Of a stretch of 64,000 bases of DNA, positions 55,361 to 64,000 are shown piece after piece. The DNA comes from Choristoneura fumiferana (lineage: Eukaryota > Arthropoda > Insecta > Lepidoptera > Tortricidae). The notes under the pieces are model-generated. The model saw nothing but the letters and a program-made list of their open reading frames with translations. It had not been told where the DNA came from and did not search any database. The stretch is taken from the NCBI RefSeq assembly GCF_025370935.1, contig NC_133486.1, positions 186,001-250,000 on the forward strand, read 5' to 3'. Position 1 is the first letter of the stretch. Each line of letters opens with the position of its first letter. Both the position numbers and the translations under genes were made by a program.

Positions 55361-56867
55361 ACACGCGTTTATAATAATAGGTAATATTAGTTGGAGGTAG
55401 GAGAGCTAACTTTGGGCACGGTAGGCGTAACTTTCGTAATCCAAAAGCTTAATAGTTATCTACAAAGCATATCATTTCACAGCACTAAAACGGTGTTATA
55501 CAGTGACTGTAGGTCTGTCTGTGGTGTCGTAGCTTTCTAACGGAAGTAAGGATTTCGATGCGGTTCTTTTTACATCAAAGCGAGTCCTTGCGGTAGTTCA
55601 GCCATTTTTGAGATATTAAACTTTGGAATGATAATGCCGGAAGATTTTCATCTTTTCCAAATAAGGTTAGGTTTTGTTTTTGTTTAAAAAATACATACTT
55701 ACGAGTATAATATGTGAAACAAATCTGTGCCTCTTCTGTCTAAATCAAACATAATTATTCGCAAACCGCGTAGCAGACAAATTGGTCTTAAGAAAATGGC
55801 TGCGATGATGTTCCACGGATCTTCGAGTCACGCCGCTTTTCATCCCCCCACAGCAAACAGGGGGTTTTTATTAATTAATCGCCTCTCCAAAGCGTAATGA
55901 TTCGCTTATCTCACAAAAGGATTGTAAACATCTTGAGTGATGTATAGAATTAAGTTCAGTTTGTTCAAGCCAAGCTGAATGCTTGGGTCGGTCTGTAAAT
56001 TATTTCGTTTTCTTGTAAGCTCGTTTTATTTGGGATGGAAATGATGTCAGGTATTAACGTTGTTTTGGGACGCCTAATAAATAATTTAAATTTTAATACA
56101 AGCTTTTTTTGCCGACTGTATTTTAACTACTTTGCAAGATTTGACCCAAATTGAACACTGCCCCGTCTAGCCCTCCGGTTGTTAAAAAAGGATGAAAGGA
56201 TACCAAATACCAACTAGCCTAAAAAAGCCGTTCTAACCACAGAGCAGACATAGTGGTCCTTAGAACGACCGTCGGTTCGTCCTGGGTTGAACAACACAGT
56301 TCTTTTTTTTCTTTGAATTCAGTCTCACATTGCATTTAAATTTCCATGGTTTCTCGTTTGGGAGGTACTGTACTCACAAATTGACGTAAAAATACCTAGA
56401 CTAGCGTAGACTAGTTAACCAAGTTTTTAGGGCAAAATTTAAACGAACGCCACCAACGTTTTATTTAAACATATTCGCAGTATTACTCGTCTGAGCGAAA
56501 TACACGTCACCGTTTCCTTATTTTCAATTATCTTTGTAAGTGAAAATAAAAGTTAGCTTGAGCACCAAAAAGGCCTTTAAAAAAATGATCTTAAAACCCT
56601 GATTTTCAGATTTAAAAAAAAATACAAGCTAATATCCAAACTGTTTCAAGAATTCGTATATTATACTGTACAAACTAGCGATACTAAATAAAAGTTCTAA
56701 CTTTAAGACTAACTTTTTGCTTGAAGGTTTTAAAAACGCCACCGTAATTGTGTTTTTAATCTTGTGTAACATTTCTGAGCGACACTCAAAGTTGAATTTC
56801 TTTAAGAGTTTGAGTTAATAAAGTAATAAGAAATTACACTTAATGCATGTACAGACTGTTTGTTACA
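55361..56867. other. Intergenic with a 'CGCAAAAAG'-family fragment
   Basis: 55505-55665 matches 46675-46935. 56100-56170 (GACTGTATTTTAACTAC, GCAAGATTTGACCC) is a short minus piece of the AAATTTGGTA repeat. No gene. Confidence 0.4.
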
Positions 56868-57300
56868 TTAAAGTAAGCAGCTAATATCTAATTCAACTGG
56901 GTATACTGGTGCCACGGAACTTCTACCGTCTGTTGCATAAGTTCCGTAACTCAAGCAGCTAGCGCATGGTCTTTGTGTGTGTTGGAGAGCTGAGTTGTCT
57001 CGTCTTTGTATGTTGCACAGATGTCCACCAAATCTAATTTCCCTGACCACATAGGTATTTCCGTTTTTGCATGCAAAGCTGTCCATGCACCCGGATGATG
57101 TAGAATTCATGAACATTCCGAACGTGCTGCACTTCAAACTGCTTTTATGGTGCCACTCATGCGTAGCAAGTTATAACACTGATGAAAATTCGAACTGAAC
57201 GTGGAAATCTTCGTTCTGCTGATTCTTGTAGCCCAGAACAAACGACTACAGAGCCTTGAAATTGAGCTTCCCTGACTCCAGAAAGTTTTCATTGACTAGA
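56868..57300 (-). pseudogene. Unidentified cysteine-rich protein sequence, possibly a gene relic
   Basis: An 89-codon frame (57137-56868) reads STFGMFMNSTSSGCMDSFAC, KNGNTYVVREIRFGGHLCNI, RPCASCLSYGTYATDGRSSV, YPVELDISCLL, with eight cysteines and a protein-like composition. The same frame continues upstream to about 57300 (DVMDLVNENFLESGKLNFKA, SFVLGYKNQQNEDFHVQFEF) interrupted by two TAG/TAA stops. I recognise no family. It may be a decayed host gene, or a real last exon whose upstream part is coincidental. CAG before TTTGAAGTGC near 57137 is a possible but weak acceptor. Confidence 0.35.
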
Positions 57301-58022
57301 TCCATTACATCCTACTAATCGACTACTCCGGTCCGTATTTTCACGGGTTCGGATCGTATTCGTGTGTGACCACTCTTACACGTTCTTATTGCGGTCATTT
57401 TCCGTTGCGTTGTTCACTCCAATACGGTCAAACAATCCTATTAATCCTACTATCCTAATAATATTATAAATGCGAAAGTTTGTGAGTCAGTCAATCATGA
57501 AATTTGCCACTGTTGTTTATAACGCAACGTTTATAATAACCACAATGTAATTTTTGGGACTTCCAGATTTACAATTTAAGTGCGAAGTGTCTAGTAATTT
57601 CATCGTAACCTACTATACAAAGCTATCACATGATACCTTGCTGCTCCCAACATAAGGTTCCAATCGGAGGCAGTATATCGCTACATCGGAATCTACCTCG
57701 GAATATACCCTAGTCCATGTAATACAAGGTTCAAAATAACAGGCATGAGCACGAGGGACAAGTAATTAATCATGTTAGCTACCCAATCAATCAATATCGT
57801 TTACCGAAAATCGGGCAGTCATTTTTCAAAAACGGTTAATTACCTATGTCTATGGCATGACGAGGTTCGTGTTTGACCGGGATTCCATTAACATGTTTGC
57901 TTTGCTTGTTCGGAGCGTGATTTACAATACCGATGTAAGATACAACGTTTATTTTTGACTTCAGATAACTTTGCGGGATTTTAATTGTTCTAGGGTTTAT
58001 TAGTCTCTATATAAAGGCAATG
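57301..58022. other. Intergenic with a small 'TTTCGCATT' relic
   Basis: 57450-57490 (TAATATTATAAATGCGAAAG) starts a repeat relic. No gene. Confidence 0.35.
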
Positions 58023-58025
58023 TAA

Positions 58026-58976
58026 AGCGCTCAGTTGTTTTATGCGATAAACGCTGCGTTAAACGCAATGCGTTTGACCAGGCGTGGCGCACTCCGCGAT
58101 ACATACATAGATGCGATTCTGTATCAAAACAATCCACGCCGGCGTGGCGTAACTCAGTAGGGTCATGCGCTCCGCCCGGCACGCACGCTCGCAGTCTCTC
58201 ACACGAACTAGTCACGCCGCGTAACGCTACGTACTTGTCTGATTTTTGTGAAACTGATTTACGTTGAATGCAAAAAATATTGCATTGTAGCTGGCTTTTT
58301 TCACTTGTTTTTATTCAGTTAGCTGCCTGTACCTAATCAAATCTTGCAAGTTAAATTAGAGCCACTTTCCGGTATCCGATTGAGCTGAAATTTGGCTTAT
58401 AAACGTAGATACGATAACTATGCAATAATAAAGTATTTAGGTACCATTTACAAAAACTTATTTAAAGTGTAGGTACTTTAGTATATGAACTGGACAGGGC
58501 AATATTATGTAATTAGATGGTCGTAAGTAATTGTAATAATATTCTTAAGTTATCTGTGAGTAGTTAAGTTTAGTTTATTTAGTATTATTTTTTTATTGCT
58601 TACCAACCCTATTCTAAACCAAAGCGTTGGTTGGTGCTGAATAATAAGGACCTTCGCGCGCAGCACTAGAGTTCAATGTTGCTTGGTAGTGCGTGGTGAT
58701 TTTGCTAGTAAAAATTACGTAGGCATATAAAATTGCGGCTTTCGTCAACATCAAAAAAGAGCACCTTCTGTACTTGTACTATTATCTATTCTGTGGTTTG
58801 ACGCACACCTAATCTAACTAATCACAATCCACGCAATCTAATTACCAAACATGCGCTTGCCGCTGCGCTCACCGCGTAAGACAATGTTTGGTAATTGAGT
58901 TATCTGGTGCAAAGGGATGTGCGTCAAACGCCAGTGCGTTTAACGCAGCGTTTATCGCAAAAAACAACCGAGCGCT
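58026..58976. mobile_element. PIF/Harbinger-like MITE, about 951 bp
   Basis: Inverted ends AGCGCTCAGTTGTTTT...GCGATAAACGCTGCGTTAAA (58026-58066) and the complement at 58936-58976, flanked by TAA on both sides (58023-58025 and 58977-58979). A 3-bp TAA duplication suits PIF/Harbinger. The interior lacks a transposase and contains an AAATTTGGC repeat piece at 58330-58450. Confidence 0.7.
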
Positions 58977-58979
58977 TAA

Positions 58980-59950
58980 CTCTTACGACAGATTCTGGTG
59001 CGATCAACCGAGGGCGACTATTATTCTTAAATACCGTTGTCCAGAAACAGATATTTATGCTTAAATTTAATCAGATCCTAAGACTTTTAAGCCATCAGTT
59101 ACGCCTTCTTTCTGGTCTTCTATTTCCTTGAATCTAACCTAGCTTTTAAGTAGGTTAGGTTACTAAATACAATTACAGTATTTAGTGCATTTACATTTCT
59201 ACAATTGTCATCAAAAAGCATTCTTATTTCTATACAACGGATTAAAATAACTCCCTTTTTTAAGTAATTTATTAAACGAACCGGAAAAGCACACCGGGAC
59301 CAATCCTGAATTATAAATGGTTTTTACATTAATAAGGAAAATTGTCTCACTTTCATCTCGTTTCTATATTTAGATACGACGGTTACCCATTTATGAAGTG
59401 TAAATAAGTAGGACAATTTATAGGGAGCGGTGTGGTGACCTCGGTATCTCCTTGCAGAAATTCTACCCGGGTCATGTGTAAGAGCATACATAGCACATTT
59501 GCATAAGGTCCCTGAGAACTTTGTATCTTTTTCTTCGTGACAGTATCGCGTTGAATCCATTTGAATCATGCATGGACGGAAACGTAGATACAGCTCAAAG
59601 GCGTGAAACAAACCTCGATAACAAAAAGGAAGTATTTAAAAACCGTTGGTTTGTTAATCATAACATTCATAACTAACGCTCGAAGATTAGTTTAAGCTTG
59701 TCTTACAATGTATCGTTCTTTTTGTTTTTGCTTTGGCTGACCTAGAAATAAGACTTGAGAATATGAGGTTAATATTATTTTTTGTTTATAAAAATATGAT
59801 CAAATCAGACGGTCTCTAATTCCCGAACTTTGAAGCGCTTTTCCTTTGTAATTTTTTTATCTAATATTCTTTATTTCTTATTATAATACAAACTATTTAA
59901 AATATAAACATCTGAACTATAAACTAAGCTATAAATTTTCATTAGTTACA
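58980..59950. other. Intergenic; one unassigned 95-codon frame
   Basis: A minus frame at 59611-59324 (DSTRYCHEEKDTKFSGTLCK, RISARRYRGHHTAPYKLSYL) is slightly GC-rich, but has no recognisable domain or splice context, so it is not called a gene. Confidence 0.3.
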
Positions 59951-60172
59951 CTTAATTTACCCGCAACATGTTTCGTCTTAAAAACTAGCCTATAGCTTTA
60001 TTAAATTAACTAAAAAGATGTGTTCAATATATGTTCTAATAATAACTGAATAATATAATAACTTAATTCACCCGCAACATGTTTCGTCTTAAAAACTAGC
60101 CTATAGCTTTATTAAATTAACTAAAAAAGATGTGTTCAATATATGTTCTAATAATAACTGAATAATATAATA
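59951..60172. repeat. Near-perfect 111-bp tandem duplication
   Basis: CCCGCAACATGTTTCGTCTT occurs at 59960 and 60071. The copies differ by one substitution and one A in a homopolymer. Both contain GATGTGTTCAATATATG. Confidence 0.85.
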
Positions 60173-60224
60173 ATATTAACTGAAGTATTAAACAGAATAA
60201 CATTTTTACAAGCTTTTCTTAAGC

Positions 60225-60510
60225 TTGCCCTGTTTGTTTATTTATTTGTTTGAGTCAAATCTTGGAAGCTAAATTTGACTCACTTCCAGTGGTCCGATTG
60301 ACTTGAAATTTGGCATACTAATGTAAATTTGGTGACAATACAATAATCTGGTAGTGACATCTTAGTGGTGCTGCCAGGATCGTCTCTGCAGGACGGCCCT
60401 CCTTTGTTAATGGCATCGACTTCAAATTTGGCACGGAGCCGTAATTTAGATGACAATGCAAGTAGTCAATAAAAAGTAACAGTCGGCAAAGCGCTTGTAT
60501 CAAAAATGAA
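60225..60510 (+). repeat. 'AAATTTGGCATAC' dispersed repeat
   Basis: Same block order as 23385-23680: TCTTGGAAGCTAAATTTGAC, CCAGGATCGTCTCTGC, GTTAATGGCATCGACTTC, GTAACAGTCGGCAAAG. Confidence 0.65.
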
Positions 60511-61091
60511 ATTTTTGACAAAAAAATATTTACCCGGGAATGTACCCAATTCAGTTGAATCGAGATTACAAAGTAAAAACAAAAGACGAACAGTGTTCTG
60601 AAAATGCAGTCTCGACAAGCAAAACCCCTCCAACTCGACGCATCCCGTACTACTACCGTCTTAAACCACTAGGGCGCATCTCAAGCCGGCTAAGCCGCCA
60701 ACCGGCTCTCGCTTTGTCTCGGCTCACTCGGCTCAGATGCCGGAAGCCAGGGCTGTCAGTGGCGGAATAATTCATTTTTAATTCGACCGCTGCGGCCGGA
60801 CAGCAGATGATTTGTGAGGTGTGGGGGGCTGGTTATAAATTTAAGTTGTTTACCTTGATTACGGACGTAATTTACTATTCAGTAATTTCAGCATACTACA
60901 TAACTGTCGAGAGGCGAGCTATCATCCGTTTGTTTTTCGGGACGCAATAGGTATCCGACTTAAACAAAAAACTGCGTCATAACTAGGTCATTCAACTGTT
61001 TAGTGTATTATTATGACCTAACTCAGTAGACATCAGTGATAAGATTTGTTAAAAAAAAGTTTACAATGAATACTATTACAATGCTTAGGAG
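60511..61091. other. Intergenic, nothing identified
   Basis: A GC-rich patch at 60660-60760 (CCGGCTAAGCCGCCAACCGG) has no clear exon. Confidence 0.3.
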
Positions 61092-61330
61092 TAATTTATT
61101 GAATCAGGCGTAACTTTGCGGAGGTCCATATCAATGAACTAAAAGAATTTCTTTGCTCACCCGCGACCTTATGATCTAAGTTTATGCAAGATATGCGTGC
61201 TCAAGCAGTTCCTCCACCTTCACACTGTAAAAACAGACAAATCGTACAAACCCATCTATCACCACCACCACACTACACTGACGCGCTTCGAGCTCAACCA
61301 GAGCTCATCTTCAGAGCAACACAACCGTAT
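61092..61330 (-). mobile_element. Solo arm of the large foldback family
   Basis: Matches the arms of 48868-50085: AACTTTGCGGAGGTCCATAT, TTGCTCACCCGCGACC, TTCCTCCACCTTCACACTGT, CACTACACTGACGCGCTTCG. No partner arm within the window. Confidence 0.65.
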
Positions 61331-62293
61331 TGGTAGCATGGCGTTCAATTTTTAGGAGATAAGTAACTCAGCCGACGTTACCATGGAAACAAGCTATACT
61401 AAAAAGTTGATTGATCCAACTAAGAGAGAATACTCATACTCGAGCTTTAGCTGCCCAAGAGAACGCACTATGTGTCAACGAGAGGGTGGAAAGATTATAC
61501 ACCGTGTTCATTTATTTCCGCTAATGTATGATTGTGGAGACATTCAACATGTCAAATGAAGTTATTCAATGGTGCAAAAACACATTAAAATCCACAAAAA
61601 GGGTGGGCGGGTGTAAATTTGGGGAAAGGGGGGTGATAATGTGACGTTACAGCATTTCACTATAGTCGTAGATTTTTTCCCGTGCCAAGCCGAATCTCTA
61701 GTCTCAAATAAATGCTATTTCTTACCCATGACCTTCAAGTTTCTCCAACAAATGCCAATTTTATAAGCTTGACCATGTGTGTCTGTGTGTCTGTCTGTTT
61801 GTCTGTGGGACCGTAGCTCTTAAACGGGTGGACCGATTTGAATGCGGTTTTTTTTATTTGAAAGCAATTTTCTAGCGATGGTTCTTAGACATGTTTCATC
61901 AAAATCGGTTCAGCTGTTAAGATATTGAACTTTGAAGTGACAAAGTCGGGGGTTTTCCAACTTTTTTAAACCGTCTTTACGACACAGCGCTTTGATACTC
62001 GAATTAAAAGTACCTACAAACGCCATGCACAGAGGGACATTGTTAAGATGCCAACCCTACCTGAATCACATTTCCATATTAGCTCGACTCGACACCCGAG
62101 TCTGTAATAGTATATTACGTGTCGCTTGGTAAAAAGAACTTTAAGGATCAGTTCACAGCGAGACGATACGCGACCATTCAATTAAAAATAACCGTACAAG
62201 TATTAATTGTATTTGTTTCTCTTTTTCAGTAAAAACTTTACATGGGTACATAACACGGTGTTAAAAAACGAGTACTGCCTTTTCGCAACGTAA
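61331..62293. repeat. Intergenic with a 'GCAAAAAG'-family copy
   Basis: 61745-61965 (TGTGTGTCTGTCTGTTTGTC, GATTTGAATGCGGTTTTTTT, GATATTGAACTTTGAAGTGA) matches 46675-46935. Nothing else identified. Confidence 0.5.
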
Positions 62294-62483
62294 CGTTTGG
62301 CAACCTGTTTCATTTCGCAAACTCTAAAACTGTAAATATTTCAGGATTTATTTCAGGGCCATCGTGTAGAACCCTTTAGGTTAGGTTAGGTTAGTTTTAT
62401 AAAATACCTGAAAAATTTACAGTTTCAGAAATTTTAAACAGTTGGGAAATAAAAAGTTGCGAAATGAAACAGTTTGCCAAACG
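62294..62483. mobile_element. Foldback MITE with a TTAGG triplet in its loop
   Basis: Arms CGTTTGGCAACCTGTTTCAT (62294-62320) and complement at 62457-62483, with inner AAACTGTAAATATTTCAG against CTGAAAAATTTACAGTTT. The loop contains TTTAGGTTAGGTTAGGTTAG at 62375-62394. Confidence 0.7.
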
Positions 62484-62734
62484 ATATTCGCCGAATCATT
62501 AGTAAACCGTTAAAAAAAACTGTAAGTACTATAATTTAACCCACAATGAGGGCTACCACATTAAGGAATACGAATATGATAGAAGGGGAAAAAAACGAAA
62601 ATTGTAACGTTTTGTATGGAGATAAAGTCTTTTTGAGACTAGACTTCCATACAATTGCAATTTCATATGCTTACTTGTAACGTATTAATAATCAGTAGTC
62701 TTAATGTGGGTTGAATTATCCTGGAGATTTGCAC

Positions 62735-63014
62735 GGCACAGGCCTCCTCTCAGAAAGAGAGGGCTTGGGCCGTAGCTCCCACGCGGGTCCAATGCGTATT
62801 GGGAACTTCACACACACCATTTAACTTTATTAACTTTCTTCGCCAGTGTGTGTAGGTTACCTCACGATGTTTTCATTCACCGCAAAGTTCGTGGTAAATT
62901 TATAATGTAATTTCGTAAATTAATTCCGAAAAACCCAGAGGTGTGAGCCCGGGCTCGAGTTTACGACACTCTTCCTGAGAGGCAATAAGTCAAACCTCTA
63001 GGCCACCACGGCTT
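62735..63014 (-). mobile_element. Diverged (GAT)n SINE, copy H
   Basis: From GGCACAGGCCTCCTCTCAG to TAGGCCACCACGGC. The 3' tail is missing, there is a small insertion near 62824 and the B box is mutated. Confidence 0.75.
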
Positions 63015-63222
63015 TTCTTTTACACTATGTATACTTCTTAATATTTCTACATAGCATACTATATAGATACAATATTATGTATTTACGACTTTCAGTAAAT
63101 ACAAGAACGTGCCGTCTCAGACGTTTTCCCCCAGAATGTGGCGTTATCAACGGGATGATGTTTGATGTTGTTACGAGTGTTTGCTGTCTGGAATGAGCAA
63201 CATACAACGTATATATGATATA

Positions 63223-63611
63223 CTAGCTTTAGCCCGCGGCTTCGCCCGCATTAGAAATAGCTTAATGCTGTCTTGCTAACTATAAAAAAGGTTACGATAA
63301 CAATTTGAAAGGACAATGTTCGCTCGCACAACGCCATCTATTGATTGCAGACGAAGTTAACACGTCATCTTGAGAGCCGAGGTATGTCACCGCTCTTGGA
63401 CACTTTGGAGAGTGCCCTCTCTTCTTGTTTAAATTCAAAACATTATCCCACGGGAAAGCATTACCGGGATATCAAGTATCCTATGTCTCAATGCAAATCT
63501 TTGTTGTACGCCAAGTTTCATGTAAATCTGTTCAGCCGTTATTGCGTGATTGAGTAACAAACATCCTAATATCTTCACAAACTTTCTCATTTATTATATT
63601 AATAGGATTAT
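63223..63611 (+). repeat. 'CTTTAGCCCGCGGCTTCGCC' dispersed repeat
   Basis: ATACTAGCTTTAGCCCGCGG to AGGATTATTATAAG, with GCCAAGTTTCATGTAAATCT and TTCAGCCGTTATTGCGTGA. A long member of the family whose other end is TTTCGCATTTATAATATT. Confidence 0.65.
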
Positions 63612-63732
63612 TATAAGAGAGGGAACCCTGATAGGATCACTTTGTTATCCGTATGTGAAGACGTTTTTTATCAGGAAGGCGTGAAGATATCAAGCTGAAA
63701 TTAATATCAAATACCCTTCAAGTGCCGTGGAA

Positions 63733-64000
63733 GCCGTGGTGGCCTAGTGGTTTGACCTATCGCCTCTCAAACAGAGGGTCGTGGGTTCAAACCCCGGCTC
63801 GCACCTCTGAGTTTTTCGAAATTCATGTGCGGAATTAGGTACATTTGAAATTTACCACGAGCTTTGCGGTGAAGGAAAACATCGTGAGGAAACCTGCACA
63901 AACCTGCGAAGCAATTCAATGGTGCGTGTGAAGTTCCCAATCTGCACTGGGCCCGCGTGGGAACTATGGCCCAAGCCCTCTTGTTCTGAGAGGAGGCCTG
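63733..64000 (+). mobile_element. (GAT)n SINE, copy I (runs off window)
   Basis: GCCGTGGTGGCCTAGTGG, intact A and B boxes, to GAGAGGAGGCCTG at the window edge. Confidence 0.85.

Overview
The window is AT-rich, intron-bearing, repeat-dominated nuclear DNA of an insect, most likely a moth or butterfly. The basis is many copies of tRNA-derived SINEs with (GAT)n tails, RTE-type LINEs with (ATG)n tails and other dispersed families that I recognise from lepidopteran genomes, together with one insect kekkon-type receptor gene. No rRNA, CRISPR, operon or functional tRNA gene was found.

Host gene. The only convincing host protein-coding gene is on the minus strand at 33334-36369. It has two coding exons (36369-34944 and 34412-33334) joined over a 531-bp intron, giving 834 residues: signal peptide, leucine-rich repeats with cysteine caps, one Ig domain, a transmembrane segment, a long cytoplasmic tail and a C-terminal PDZ-ligand motif. 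A splice acceptor 8 nt upstream of the ATG shows that at least one 5' UTR exon lies further right. About 2 kb of mostly repeat-free sequence to its left is probably 3' UTR.

Mobile elements. A young, apparently intact Ty3/Gypsy-type LTR retrotransposon (9556-15306, 174-bp LTRs differing at one base, one 1309-codon gag-pol ORF) sits in the tail of a SINE that itself sits in one arm of a foldback element: a three-level nest. A partial BEL/Pao gag with an open frame of 460 codons runs off the left edge on the minus strand. Truncated LINE ends include three RTE-like insertions with perfect 12-bp target duplications, two related non-LTR C-terminal tails, one LINE with a (TTGAAT)n tail and a degenerate ORF1. 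About a dozen copies or fragments of one (GAT)n-tailed SINE are present, plus two other tRNA-headed SINE families. Foldback elements and MITEs are abundant, including hAT-, PIF/Harbinger- and mariner-like ones.

Satellite. At 19150-21602 a tandem duplication carries CCAT/CCGT tetranucleotide arrays of about 0.2 and 1.4 kb. The long open frames there are artefacts of a stop-free repeat.

Layout. 1-9.5 kb LINE, SINE and MITE mosaic with the Pao gag; 9.0-15.3 kb nested LTR element; 15.3-19 kb mosaic; 19.1-21.6 kb satellite; 21.6-31 kb mosaic; 31-36.4 kb kekkon-like gene; 36.4-64 kb its presumed upstream region and further mosaic. The elements appear linked: SINE 3' ends resemble RTE LINE 3' ends, and one SINE carries the signature of LINE-style twin priming.
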